Source of the DNA: Lyngbya sp. HA4199-MV5
GTDB lineage: Bacteria; Cyanobacteriota; Cyanobacteriia; Leptolyngbyales; Leptolyngbyaceae
NCBI GenBank assembly: GCA_019359375.1
Contig: JAHHHL010000046.1
Location: 1 to 53,120 of the forward strand
Direction of reading: 5' to 3'
DNA length: 53,120 bases
Shown here: piece by piece, positions 18,382-27,099 of the stretch
Position numbering within the stretch: the first letter of the stretch is position 1
How the letters are laid out: each line of letters opens with the position of its first letter
The notes under the pieces: model-generated
Told to the model about the DNA's origin: nothing
What the model saw: the letters and a program-made list of their open reading frames with translations, nothing else
The model's database searches: none
Translations under genes and position numbers: made by a program

Positions 18382-19761
18382 TTAGAGAGCCGTATTGCTG
18401 TTCACCGTCAGGGTCAGATCAGCATCGGGGTTAATCACCACAACTTTGCTGTTGCCAGAGCGATCGAGAATACCACCCAGGGTTGCACCCGCCGCCGCAC
18501 CCGTCGTCACCTTTTGAGGGGTGATCGTGCGGTTGCCTGTAACGCCAGCGACACCAGCACCTAAAGCAGCACCGATCGCGGCATCCCGAATGGTTTTACC
18601 CAGATTCCGGTTCTGGTTTGCGCCGATCGCCGAACCCAAGACTGTACCTAGCACGGTGGTCTGTCCTGAGATGACGCGATCGCCCGTCACCCCTTGAATC
18701 ACCGCCGAAGCCGCCGAACCCAGCGCTGCACCACCCAGAATGGTGCCAAAGTTTGGATCACGAACATCGCGGGTTTCTGTGATCACGCTGGAGGACGCAT
18801 TCAGGGTAATCTGCCGTCCATTCACAACCAGTTGATTCGCGACAAACTGCGAGCCACCTTGCGCGGGTTGCAGTTGACCAATAATCTGGCTGCCTGCTGG
18901 AATCACCACAACGCCCTGACTGCTGCGTACATCTTGAGCCACGGTGAGCGAAACGGGTGCGGTTTCACTGGGTGAGACGATAATGCGTTGCGCGGCAGTA
19001 TATCTGACGGGGATCGAGGTGCCTGCAACCACCAGATTGCTCTGAGCCTGATTGCCTTGCCCCGTCGCACCTGCAATGTACTGGCTAGAAATCGTCGATG
19101 CCGTTTGTCCCGTGCCTGCTAGCGATTGACACAAGAACGCCGATACTTCAGCCCGACTAGCCAACTGATTTGGGTTCAACGTGCTCACATCGGGGTAGTT
19201 GACCACAAGGCGCTTTTCAGTGGCAGCGGCAATGCCTGTCTGGGCATAGGCTGGAATGGCAGCCGCATCCGAGAAACTGGCATTCAGTGTATTGATGGCT
19301 GGCTGAGACGGTGCATAGTTGAGACCGCTTGCCAGGGCAACCAGCACTTGAGCACGAGGAATATTTTGCGTTGGGTTAAAGACGTTACCAGGATAGCCAG
19401 ATAAAAAGCCCGTTTGAGTCGCGGTTGTAATAGCGCTATACGCCCAGTAGCTAGAAGACACGTCAACAAACTGGACAGCACTGCGCGATCGTGCCACAGT
19501 AGGAAACGCTTTGCCCACCATCGACGCAAACTCGGAGCGCGTTACCGGAGCACTGGGGCGGAAGGTGCCATCGGGATAGCCACTGATAATGCCCTGCTGC
19601 GTCAATGACACAATGCATGACTGCGCCCAGTTACCCTGCACATCTGAAAAGCTGGTTTGGGCAGAGGCAGGTGCTAATGTTAGCAGCGGTGCCACACTGG
19701 TAACGGCTGAGAGGGTCGCAACTAAAGCAGACAGCGATCGAACCTTGGGGGTATGAAACAT
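18382..19761 (-). CDS. S-layer-homology domain envelope protein
   Basis: An exported protein of 459 aa. A signal peptide (to about residue 35, ALAPASAQ region) precedes three SLH domains: FSDVQGNWAQSCIVSLTQQG with GYPDGTFRPSAPVTRSEFA (37-85), FVDVSSSYWAYSAITTATQTG with GYPGNVFNPTQNIPRAQV (98-145) and FSDAAAIPAYAQTGIAAATEK with LASRAEVSAFL (160-212). SLH domains bind pyruvylated wall polymers or peptidoglycan and anchor the envelope. The C-terminal third has Gly/Ala-rich zipper-like helices (GTILGGAALGSAASAV, DAAIGAALGAGVAGVTG, GAAAGATLGGIL) like small lipoprotein and outer-membrane anchors, suggesting membrane association. It has no alginate-porin (OprB) domain, so it is not the usual cyanobacterial SLH porin. 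Confidence 0.88.
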   Translation of the reverse strand: MFHTPKVRSLSALVATLSAVTSVAPLLTLAPASAQTSFSDVQGNWAQSCIVSLTQQGIISGYPDGTFRPSAPVTRSEFASMVGKAFPTVARSRSAVQFVDVSSSYWAYSAITTATQTGFLSGYPGNVFNPTQNIPRAQVLVALASGLNYAPSQPAINTLNASFSDAAAIPAYAQTGIAAATEKRLVVNYPDVSTLNPNQLASRAEVSAFLCQSLAGTGQTASTISSQYIAGATGQGNQAQSNLVVAGTSIPVRYTAAQRIIVSPSETAPVSLTVAQDVRSSQGVVVIPAGSQIIGQLQPAQGGSQFVANQLVVNGRQITLNASSSVITETRDVRDPNFGTILGGAALGSAASAVIQGVTGDRVISGQTTVLGTVLGSAIGANQNRNLGKTIRDAAIGAALGAGVAGVTGNRTITPQKVTTGAAAGATLGGILDRSGNSKVVVINPDADLTLTVNSNTAL

Positions 19762-20040
19762 ACGTTAATCACCACAACAACTTCACCTATTGATGGTGTG
19801 GGATCAAAAGTGTTCCTCAACTTGTCTCTGGAGAGGGCAGTAACCAAAGTGTCATAGTGATTCAGCTAGCTGCCCGTCGGTTTCGAGGGCTACATTGAAG
19901 CTGTAACCACCTACAGTAGTATCAGCAAATTACTCTGTAGAAATATTTAGGCATTGAAGCATTGAGACTCAGTTAACCTTGGTCGTTAATCTTTGACCAG
20001 CACAATGCTCTGACAGCTTCACGCGCGATCGCAGTACGGT

Positions 20041-21090
20041 ATGCACGGTTCACTCAAACGGATTTTGACTGGCACAGGCTTTCTTAGTCTGACCCTCATT
20101 GTGGCTGTGACGGGTTACAAACTGGCTGGCTGGAGCCTGCTTGACTCTGTATACATGGTCGTGATCACCGTTTTTGGGGTGGGATTTGGCGAAATTGGTC
20201 CCATGTCTCCACAGCTCAGAGTTTTCACCATCTTTGTGATTATTGCGGGCTGCACGTCCGTAGGCTACATCTTCGGCGGCTTCTTTCAGATGATTACCGA
20301 AGGCGAAATCAACCGCGCATTGGGAGCGAGACGGATGGCAAAAGAGATTCAAACCCTCAAGCACCATATCATCATCTGCGGCTATGGTCGCATTGGGCAA
20401 ATCCTGGCGCGGCAAATGGTAGAGGCAAACCAGCCTTTTGTCATCATCGATAATAATCTGGGGCGCATTGAAACGGCAGAAGCAATGGGCTACCTCGTGC
20501 GCTTAGGGAACGCTACCGATGAAGGCATTCTGGAGTCGGCTGGCATCGAACACGCCAAAGCACTGGCAACCGTTCTGCCAGATGACTCTGCCAACGTCTT
20601 TATTACCCTGACAGCGCGGGGACTTAACCCCGATCTCATGATCATGTCACGGGGCGAATATCCTTCAACAGAAAAAAAGCTGCGTCAAGCTGGAGCCGAT
20701 CACGTCATTTTGCCTGCCGAAATTGGAGCATTGCGGATGTCGCACATCATCACCCATCCCGCCGCCCTGAGCTTTATGGATGCAACGGTGGATGGCACCA
20801 GCCTGAATGAACTGCTGTCTCAAATTGATGTGCAGGTTGATGAACTTGCGGTGCCTCCAGGTTCGCCGTTAGTCGGCAGCACGATCAGCACGGTACAAAT
20901 ACGCGGCAAAGGCACGTTTATTGTGGTGGCACTGCGTAAGTCAGATGGCAACACGATCGTCAATCCCAATCAAGACGTATTGCTGGATGAAGGCGATACC
21001 GTCATTGTGATGGGGCATAAAGGCGACATTCCCAAGTTTGCTCACAGCTACGCGCTGAAGCGGCAGATGCGATGGGGGGCGAGGGGGTGA
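20041..21090 (+). CDS. Two-helix ion channel with RCK (TrkA-N/C) domains
   Basis: A 349-aa channel subunit: helix 1 (FLSLTLIVAVTGYKLAG, 14-30), pore loop, helix 2 (VFTIFVIIAGCTSVGYIFGGFF, about 61-82), then an RCK domain with a Rossmann start HHIIICGYGRIGQILARQMVE and a C-terminal TrkA_C domain (about 250-335). The architecture is that of MthK-type potassium channels gated by ligands at the RCK ring. The selectivity filter is unusual: T43-V44-F45-G46-V47-G48-F49-G50-E51, giving GVGFGE where most potassium channels have TVGYGD. Potassium is the likely ion but selectivity needs testing. ATG 20041 opens divergently from the SLH gene across 279 bases. Confidence 0.87.
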   Translation: MHGSLKRILTGTGFLSLTLIVAVTGYKLAGWSLLDSVYMVVITVFGVGFGEIGPMSPQLRVFTIFVIIAGCTSVGYIFGGFFQMITEGEINRALGARRMAKEIQTLKHHIIICGYGRIGQILARQMVEANQPFVIIDNNLGRIETAEAMGYLVRLGNATDEGILESAGIEHAKALATVLPDDSANVFITLTARGLNPDLMIMSRGEYPSTEKKLRQAGADHVILPAEIGALRMSHIITHPAALSFMDATVDGTSLNELLSQIDVQVDELAVPPGSPLVGSTISTVQIRGKGTFIVVALRKSDGNTIVNPNQDVLLDEGDTVIVMGHKGDIPKFAHSYALKRQMRWGARG

Positions 21091-21234
21091 GGGAAGGCAG
21101 AGGGCAGAGGGCAGAAGGCAGGAGGCAGAGGGCAGGGAGCAGGGAAGTAGTTGGTTTTTAGTTTTTAGAAGGAGTCAAGAACGGCTCATGCACTCATAAC
21201 CAACAACCAACAACCAACAACCAACAACTGATTT
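21086..21234. repeat. Short tandem repeats (GGCAGAG, AACCAAC)
   Basis: GGCAGAG/GGCAGAA units directly after the channel stop codon, then GTTTTTAGTTTTTAG units and four AACCAAC units. The tract fills most of the gap before the glutathione peroxidase gene. Confidence 0.8.
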
Positions 21235-21330
21235 AACTCAAAACTCTTTCATCCCTCATGCCTCATCCCTTCCCCACTCCCATCCATCCTCTTCTACGAT
21301 AAGAAAGACCTGATTCATGGTTGAGACAGA

Positions 21331-21813
21331 ATGACTGCAACGATTACGGATATTGCTGTAACGACGATCGATGGCAAGGAAAAACCCCTGGCAGACTACA
21401 CTGGCAAGGTTTTGCTCATTGTGAATGTGGCATCGCGCTGTGGGTTTACACCGCAATATACTGGACTGGAGGCACTTTACCAGAAATATCACGCGCAAGG
21501 GCTGGAGGTGCTGGCGTTTCCCTGCAATGACTACGGTGGACAAGAGCCGGGTACAAATGAAGAAATCGCCCAGTTTTGCAGCACAGACTACGATGTGACG
21601 TTTCCGCTATTCGATAAAGTACACGCGAAGGGGGCGCAACAGCATCCGCTTTATAGCCGCCTCACGTCTGTCGATTCAGCAGGCGATGTGTCCTGGAATT
21701 TTGAGAAATTTCTGGTGAACAAGCAGGGTGAAGTCGTTGCACGCTTTAAGAGTGCGGTGAAGCCTGACGCACCAGAGTTAGTGGGGGCGATCGAGGAGGC
21801 TCTGGCAGAATAG
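21331..21813 (+). CDS. Glutathione peroxidase family protein (Cys type)
   Basis: A 160-aa thioredoxin-fold peroxidase that reduces lipid or hydrogen peroxides. The catalytic tetrad is present: C37 in NVASRCGFT, Q71 in GGQEPG, W122 and N123 in SWNFEKFLV. The second cysteine, C65 in FPCNDYGGQE, is usual; C84 may act as resolving cysteine. A cysteine rather than selenocysteine means a slower enzyme; cyanobacterial homologues use NADPH- or thioredoxin-linked reductants rather than glutathione alone. ATG 21331. Monocistronic, convergent with phnE. Confidence 0.92.
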   Translation: MTATITDIAVTTIDGKEKPLADYTGKVLLIVNVASRCGFTPQYTGLEALYQKYHAQGLEVLAFPCNDYGGQEPGTNEEIAQFCSTDYDVTFPLFDKVHAKGAQQHPLYSRLTSVDSAGDVSWNFEKFLVNKQGEVVARFKSAVKPDAPELVGAIEEALAE

Positions 21814-21856
21814 CTATCAGCAAAAATGACCGCTGAGGCGCGGAGAACTTCTGGAG

Positions 21857-21876
21857 GGGCGAACGACCGTTCGCCC
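21857..21876. terminator. Hairpin between convergent genes
   Basis: A perfect 9-bp stem (GGGCGAACG at 21857-21865, complement at 21868-21876) with a two-base loop between gpx and phnE. It may act as a bidirectional terminator or be the core of a small dispersed repeat. Confidence 0.5.
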
Positions 21877-21913
21877 GTACAAGAAAGTAGCAAAATTATT
21901 CAATTCTCATTCC

Positions 21914-22717
21914 TTAGTTGTGTTCTAAATGCTGACGTAGACGACCGCTGAGGGCATCGATCGCCGTCACAACGACCAGCAGCACCAGCATCATGGTAGT
22001 GGCTTTGTTGTACTCAAAGCCTCGAATGTAGTTCACCAGCTCAAAGCCGATGCCACCTGCACCGACGACACCCAGCACTGAAGCCGCCCGAATGTTGTAT
22101 TCAAACATATAGAGTGTGTAGCCCAGCGCCAGAGGTAAGACCTGGGGCAACACGCCATACTGAGCGACTTGCAGCCAGGATGCTCCTACGACCTGTAGAG
22201 CCTCGATCGGGCGTGGATCAACCGCTTCGATCGCCTGCTGATAGAACTTTGCCAGATAGCCGATGGTATAGATTCCCAATGCTAACGTGCCTGCGGGCGC
22301 ACCTAAGCCAGTCGCCGCAACGAAGAACAGCCCCAGCACGATCGACGGCACAGAGCGTACCGCGTTTTGCAGCAGCGTTGCCAGCCAGCGCAGCCAGCGA
22401 GGGGCAAGATTTTGAGCCGACAAAATGGCAATGGGAACAGACAGCACAACGCCGATCGTCGTGCCCCAAAGTGACATCTGCACGGTTTCAATCAGCGCTT
22501 TGACTGCCACATCCACCACCGCCAGATCGGGGGGAAACAGCCGCGAGACAAAATCGGTCATGTAGGGCACGCTGTCTTGCAGCAGTTGCAAATCGACCTT
22601 TAGCCCCTCCAGTGCCCACCCGTAAACAAGCACGACCAGACCAACGATGCCGAACCGCACCAGCCAACTGCCGATTTTGAAACGGGATGCTTTGGAGAAT
22701 GATAAGGGGGATGTCAT
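21914..22717 (-). CDS. phnE: Phosphonate/phosphite-type ABC permease
   Basis: Inner-membrane permease of 267 aa, last gene of a phnD-phnC-phnE importer. The binding-protein-dependent transport fold is shown by six or so helices (FGIVGLVVLVYGWAL, LWGTTIGVVLSVPIAIL, IVLGLFFVAATGLGAP and others) and the EAA loop IEALQVVGASWLQVAQYGVLPQVLP (in two pieces near 187-211), which contacts the ATPase. Start ATG 22717 overlaps the phnC stop by four bases (ATGA), indicating translational coupling. No C-P lyase, phosphonatase or phosphite dehydrogenase gene is adjacent, so the transported compound (phosphonate, phosphite or phosphate) is open. Confidence 0.9.
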   Translation of the reverse strand: MTSPLSFSKASRFKIGSWLVRFGIVGLVVLVYGWALEGLKVDLQLLQDSVPYMTDFVSRLFPPDLAVVDVAVKALIETVQMSLWGTTIGVVLSVPIAILSAQNLAPRWLRWLATLLQNAVRSVPSIVLGLFFVAATGLGAPAGTLALGIYTIGYLAKFYQQAIEAVDPRPIEALQVVGASWLQVAQYGVLPQVLPLALGYTLYMFEYNIRAASVLGVVGAGGIGFELVNYIRGFEYNKATTMMLVLLVVVTAIDALSGRLRQHLEHN

Positions 22718-23526
22718 GGCTGCATCGCTCGAATGAGCGGCGTAAAGTGAGTCGAAAGATGCTCACAGTCTCCATCGTGAACGATTTGCCCAGCATCCAG
22801 CAGCATGGCTCGATCGGCGTAGGTTTCAGCGATCGCCAGGTCATGGAGTACTGCCACGATCGTCATCCCGCGATCGCGGTGTAGTGCTGCCAGCGTTGCC
22901 ATGACCTGCTGGGTTGCCGCCACATCCAGCCCAGCCGTGGGTTCATCAACTAGCAAAATTTGGGGTGATTGAATGAGTGCCCGCGCGATCGCCACTCGCT
23001 GCTGCTGCCCACCGCTAAGCTGGCTCGTTTTACGGTAGGCATGGTCGCCCAACCCCAACTGAGCCAACAAGTCCAGCGCTTGACGGCGATCGTGCCGACG
23101 AAAGCCCCCCAACGATTGCCAGGTGGTCAGCGTTCCCAAGCGCCCACAGAGGACATTTTCCAACGCAGACAGTTGACGAATCAACCCGCCGCCTTGAAAC
23201 AGCATTCCCACCTGTTGGCGCACCTGTGGTAGCGATCGGGGTGTCAGAGGAATCCCATTCACCTCAACGCTGCCCTGCCGGATGGGAACCAGCCCTACCC
23301 AGCTTTTGAGCAACGTTGACTTTCCGGCTCCATTTAGCCCCAACAGCGCCACAAATTCGCCAGGACGAATGGTGCAGGTAATGTCGTTTAAAATCGGGCG
23401 ACCCAACGCTGCTAGAGGAGCTGTGGTAAGCCGATGGCAGGCAAGCGCCAGAGGGTAAACCATTGGGCTATTAGACGCGCTCAAGGGTGAGGGGTCGGGC
23501 GCAGAGAAAGGTCGCACGGCGTTCAT
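22714..23526 (-). CDS. phnC: Phosphonate/phosphite-type ABC ATPase
   Basis: ATP-binding subunit of 270 aa. Motifs: Walker A GLNGAGKST, Q loop GMLFQGGGL, signature LSGGQQQRVAIARAL, Walker B ILLVDEPTAGLD and the H loop in VLHDLAIAETYADR. PhnC-like features include NVLCGRLG and the RQALDLLAQLGLGDHAYRK segment. An N-terminal extension of about 45 residues precedes the usual start near ILNDITCTIRPGE, perhaps because the true start is further in; the ATG at 23526 is 27 bases after the binding-protein stop. Confidence 0.93.
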   Translation of the reverse strand: MNAVRPFSAPDPSPLSASNSPMVYPLALACHRLTTAPLAALGRPILNDITCTIRPGEFVALLGLNGAGKSTLLKSWVGLVPIRQGSVEVNGIPLTPRSLPQVRQQVGMLFQGGGLIRQLSALENVLCGRLGTLTTWQSLGGFRRHDRRQALDLLAQLGLGDHAYRKTSQLSGGQQQRVAIARALIQSPQILLVDEPTAGLDVAATQQVMATLAALHRDRGMTIVAVLHDLAIAETYADRAMLLDAGQIVHDGDCEHLSTHFTPLIRAMQP

Positions 23527-23553
23527 ACCAATAACCAGTAAGGAGAGTGGACA

Positions 23554-24540
23554 CTAGGGCGCAAAGCCAGCTCGTTGCAGTGCATCCCGCATGGGTTGAA
23601 GGTGCCGACCATGATCGACTTGCACCAGTTCAGTGGAGTTGTAGAGATTCTTCAGCAGCGCGTTATTGCCCGGTTGGTTGAGCTTGAGTAGCGCGTTGAT
23701 AATCTGCGTCCGCTGGCGCACTGGAATGTCGTCATCGATCGCCACACCATGCGCCGGAACTCCCGTAATTGAATAGAGACGACGCAACTGGTTCCCTTCT
23801 GCGGCGGTAATGTAGGGCGGCTTCAGCGCATATTCCGACACGGCTGCCACATCTGCCTGCCGCCGCAGCACTGCCTGCAATGCCCCACTATAGTTACCTC
23901 CATAGGTCACTTGCTGAAAGAAACCATTCAGGCGATCGCGGTTAGGCACCAGTCCTTGCTGAACCAAGGCTCCTACCGGAAAAATGAATCCCGATCCAGA
24001 CGTTGGCGACGTAAAGGCAATTTTTTTGCCGCGCAGTTGCTCCAGCGTTTGCTTCGCGTTGGCTTTGCTCGACAGTGGACTATCTTTCCGCACAACCATC
24101 ACCGAGCTGTAGGTATAGCGCCCAGAGTAGTTAGGACGCACTTCCGCCAGATAAACTCGCGCCTTTGCCAATTGTTCTGCCTTCAACGCTGGACGACTGC
24201 TGAGAAACGCCACATCTACTCGATTGGCTCGTAGTGCCTCCACCGCCGCGGTATCATCTGACACGATCGCCTCCACAGGCGTTTTCAGCTCTTGAGACAA
24301 AAACCGGGCAACATCATTGGCTTTGCGCTGTAAGTCGGTAGAGTCAGCCCGACTGGGAAACGCAATCCTGATGGTCGATTGGGGTCTTTGCGCGAGAGTC
24401 GTCTGAAGGTTTGTCAGCGCTTGCGCGATCGGCGACTGGTTATCGGCTTGAGCCGTTTGACTCAAACTATTGAGAAAAACTCCGCTTAAAATGAGCGCAC
24501 CTGCGCCCGCAACAACAGAAAGCTTTTTGCCTAGCGTCAT
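23554..24540 (-). CDS. phnD: PhnD-type substrate-binding protein
   Basis: Periplasmic binding protein of 328 aa, first gene of the importer. Signal peptide: MTLGKKLSVVAGAGALILSG followed by cleavage near TAQADNQ. The PhnD/PtxB family core is visible: IRIAFPSRADSTDLQRKANDVARFL in pieces, DVAFLSSRPAL, the SSVMVVRKDSPL strand, GKKIAFTSPTSGSGFIFP and the RRQADVAAVSEYAL segment. Start ATG 24540 is chosen because AAAGGG lies upstream on the minus strand and it begins the signal peptide; the reading frame continues upstream for 55 residues without signal character. A sigma-70-like promoter lies about 220 bases upstream. Confidence 0.9.
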   Translation of the reverse strand: MTLGKKLSVVAGAGALILSGVFLNSLSQTAQADNQSPIAQALTNLQTTLAQRPQSTIRIAFPSRADSTDLQRKANDVARFLSQELKTPVEAIVSDDTAAVEALRANRVDVAFLSSRPALKAEQLAKARVYLAEVRPNYSGRYTYSSVMVVRKDSPLSSKANAKQTLEQLRGKKIAFTSPTSGSGFIFPVGALVQQGLVPNRDRLNGFFQQVTYGGNYSGALQAVLRRQADVAAVSEYALKPPYITAAEGNQLRRLYSITGVPAHGVAIDDDIPVRQRTQIINALLKLNQPGNNALLKNLYNSTELVQVDHGRHLQPMRDALQRAGFAP

Positions 24541-24758
24541 GGAAAATCCCTTTGAAATGAGCGTTTCAGAAAATCGATACGTTAAAACGTAGAAAATGAG
24601 CAAGTTTACAGGAGCGCAGCAAAAAATCGAAGGCTTAGAAAAGATCTGCACCTGCTGCTGCCTGAAGCCAAAAGGCATCGTCTCAAAAGCCACACAAAAG
24701 TCCACGGCAGAAAGATTTGCCGCCCCGTTTGCTAAGCGCTTGCATCAAAATCAAAATG

Positions 24759-24788
24759 ATTGTAGGGATAGTTGAGAACTTAAGTCAA
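24759..24788 (-). promoter_or_regulatory. Sigma-70-like promoter upstream of phnD
   Basis: On the minus strand TTGACT (24783-24788) and TACAAT (24759-24764) are 18 bases apart. This good match to the consensus points at phnD. Upstream, CTTAAGCT and other TTAA-containing octamers are present, but not the regular tandem spacing of a Pho box. Confidence 0.5.
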
Positions 24789-24845
24789 TAGCTGTTGCCG
24801 CAATTTAATGAGAGTTTGCGTTCTTTTGGCTAGCGGTCAGCTTAA

Positions 24846-25022
24846 GAGTTGTTAGTTGTTAGTTGTTGGTTGTTAGAGAAAAGGGGGAGTGGGGAGTAGG
24901 GCTGAAGGATGAAGCTTCGAGTGTTCGCTGTCCGCTAACTTCTGACTCCTGACTCGTGACTTCTGGCTCCTTCTAAAAACTAAAAACTAAAAACCAAAAA
25001 CTCCCTCGACAGCCTTCTGCCC
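24846..25022. repeat. Short tandem repeats (TTAGTTG, TAAAAAC, TGACTCC)
   Basis: TTGTTAG units at the left, GGGGAGT units, then TGACTCC/TGACTTC units and four TAAAAAC/CAAAAAC units at the right. It occupies the space between the phnD promoter and the end of the SDR gene. Confidence 0.75.
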
Positions 25023-25024
25023 CC

Positions 25025-25900
25025 TCACACCTTCCCCACCAACGCCTCCAACTCAGCACACAGCGACGGTGGTGCATAGCCGAGCTTAAACGCTTTGGTA
25101 CTATCTAAAGACAGGTCGGGTGGGCGGTTGGCAGCCATCGGCACATCTTCTTGGCGACAGGCGACCATGCTGGCAGTTGGGAGAGAAAGAATCGCCGCCA
25201 TCAAGCAACCAAATTCGTACCGTGAGACGCGCTCTTTGCCGCCCAGGTGAAGCCGCCCTTGTGCCGTTTGTAGCGCCAGCAGTAAGCCTTTCGCGGCTGT
25301 GGTGCCACTTACAGGTGTCCGAATCTCATCCGTAAAGAGCTTGAGTTCTTTGCCCGATCGCAAGGCTTGAATAAACGGTTGAATAAAACTACTGGCAGTC
25401 GGCGGGACGGCACCAAACATCAACGGCATCCGACAGACAGCCGCTTTGGGGTAGCGATCGAGAATTTTCACCTCAGCCAGGGCTTTTTGCTCACCATAGC
25501 AATTGATGGGCGAGACGCGATCGCCTTCTCGATACGGTGCATTCAAGCCATCAAACACCATTTCGCTAGAGGCAAAGGCAAAGGGAAGATCACGATCGGC
25601 ACACAGCCCAGTCAAATTCACCGCTGTGGTGACATTCAGCCGATAGGATGCTTCCGGTTGGTTCTGGCATACGTTAGGACTGGATTGTGCTGCTAAATGA
25701 ACGACCGCATCCGGCTGCACATCCTCAAAGAGACGTTGCATCGCGGCAAAATCAGTCAGGTCGATCGCCACCATCGTCGTGTCAGGAATGGTGATCGACT
25801 TAGAACAGGAAGTCCCGTAGACATCCCATTTCGATGTTGCCACCTGACAAAGGTTCCAACCCAAGAAGCCGCTAGCACCAGTGACGAGAAGTTTTTGCAT
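25025..25900 (-). CDS. NAD-dependent SDR, RmlD-like reductase/epimerase
   Basis: A 291-aa extended short-chain dehydrogenase. The N-terminal nucleotide-binding motif is GASGFLGWN (about 8-16), the catalytic tyrosine and lysine are in CYGEQKALAE (YxxxK), and the conserved serine is in ASSEMVFDG. The RmlD-like segments VHLAAQSSPNVCQNQPE and EGDRVSPINCYG are present, so it resembles dTDP-4-dehydrorhamnose reductase and sugar-nucleotide epimerases. No rhamnose cluster surrounds it, so the exact sugar is unknown. ATG 25900 begins the conserved MQKLLVTGASG; the frame extends upstream through a repeat tract, which is not credible protein. Confidence 0.85.
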   Translation of the reverse strand: MQKLLVTGASGFLGWNLCQVATSKWDVYGTSCSKSITIPDTTMVAIDLTDFAAMQRLFEDVQPDAVVHLAAQSSPNVCQNQPEASYRLNVTTAVNLTGLCADRDLPFAFASSEMVFDGLNAPYREGDRVSPINCYGEQKALAEVKILDRYPKAAVCRMPLMFGAVPPTASSFIQPFIQALRSGKELKLFTDEIRTPVSGTTAAKGLLLALQTAQGRLHLGGKERVSRYEFGCLMAAILSLPTASMVACRQEDVPMAANRPPDLSLDSTKAFKLGYAPPSLCAELEALVGKV

Positions 25901-25940
25901 GACTGTGTTTGTGCTCGAAACCCGTAGTCTTTCCCGCTTG

Positions 25941-25972
25941 CCATACCCGACACCCCATACCCCATACCCTCT
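25941..25972. repeat. Short tandem repeats (ACCCCAT type)
   Basis: Four or so seven-base units of the ACCCCAT/ATACCC type just upstream of the SDR gene. Related units occur at 47780-47830 inside the kinase gene and near 51480-51515. Confidence 0.65.
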
Positions 25973-26115
25973 CAAAGCACACCGCACCCGATCGAATTTG
26001 CAGTATGTGTCAGTCTAGTGAGCGGCGCATGAGAACCCATTGCTACCGTTCGATGCCATTATCCTAAAGCTAGGGTGGATTGCAACCAGTACATGTCTTT
26101 GGGAAGGATGTCGTC

Positions 26116-27099
26116 ATGCAAGATTGGTGGCAAGCCACGTTTCCGCAAGGGCGGCAAACACTCACGATTCAGGATGCCAGCGATCGCGCGGTTGCCATTG
26201 CCTATGGCGAAAAAGGCACGGGTAAGCCACTGGTCTTAGTGCATGGCGTGGCAAGCTGGAGCTACTGCTGGCACGCCAACATTGAGCCATTGGCACAGCA
26301 CTTTCGCGTCATTTGCTTTGATGCCAAAGGCAGTGGGTTTTCTGACAAACCGCTTCAGTCAGAACAACCCAATCACAAGGCGATCGAGCTAGAGCGAGTG
26401 CTGCGAGTACTGTGTGATGAACCTGCCATCATTGTGGCTGAATCACTGGGAGCGCTGGTTGCCCTGGCAGCAGTGCAGGCTCATCCCGATTTATGCGATC
26501 GCCTCGTGCTGTTGAATGTACCCGTCTTCCCCAAACAGTTGCCCAATTGGGGCATGCGCCTTCTCGCCGAAATGCCGCTGGAAGTGGTCGAAATCGCCGA
26601 TCAACTCCGTCTCGCCAAACTCCTTGACCCCGTGATTCGTCAACTCGTCTACGCGCTACGGGCAGAAGTCATCGCCGATCCGGCTCACGCCACCTTTGAG
26701 GACGTGTACTGGAGCACTTATCCCCAAGTCGAATTTCCCAGCACCCTCACCAAACTTGCCGAAGAATTTCAGCTTGCTGCCCGCGAAATTAAACGGCTGG
26801 AGCAGGGACAACCCAATCTCATTCGATCGGTGCAGGAAAAATTACCACAAATCACCTGCCCAACGTTGATTCTCTGGGCAGACCAGGATCGCTGGTTTCC
26901 GGTAAGTGATGGTGAACGCTTGCGCGATCGACTCCCCAACGCCAAACTCCAAATCATTCCCAACTGCGGACACTACGCCGCTGGCGGTCAACCAGAATTC
27001 GTCAACGCCGCTATTCTTTCCTTTCTGCATGATCTGATGGGCAAAAGGCAGGAGGCAGAAGGCAGGAGGCAGAGGGTGAGGGATGAGGGTGAGGGATGA
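26116..27099 (+). CDS. Alpha/beta-fold hydrolase
   Basis: A 327-aa hydrolase. The oxyanion region LVLVHGVASWSYCWHANIEPLA, the strand-turn ICFDAKGSGFSDKP, the nucleophile elbow AESLG (Ser replacing the usual GxSxG with Ala at the first position), a late acid in ILWADQDRWFP and the catalytic histidine in NCGHYAAGGQPE make a complete triad. Substrate unknown; esterase or haloalkane-dehalogenase-like roles are possible. ATG 26116 has GGGAAGGA upstream. The last 20 or so residues (QEAEGRRQRVRDEGEG) are encoded by a short-tandem-repeat tract running past the natural end of the fold. Confidence 0.85.
   Translation: MQDWWQATFPQGRQTLTIQDASDRAVAIAYGEKGTGKPLVLVHGVASWSYCWHANIEPLAQHFRVICFDAKGSGFSDKPLQSEQPNHKAIELERVLRVLCDEPAIIVAESLGALVALAAVQAHPDLCDRLVLLNVPVFPKQLPNWGMRLLAEMPLEVVEIADQLRLAKLLDPVIRQLVYALRAEVIADPAHATFEDVYWSTYPQVEFPSTLTKLAEEFQLAAREIKRLEQGQPNLIRSVQEKLPQITCPTLILWADQDRWFPVSDGERLRDRLPNAKLQIIPNCGHYAAGGQPEFVNAAILSFLHDLMGKRQEAEGRRQRVRDEGEG

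Noticed and set aside
24789-24850. Pho box upstream of phnD
   Set aside because: TTAA-containing octamers are present but without the regular 11-base tandem spacing.
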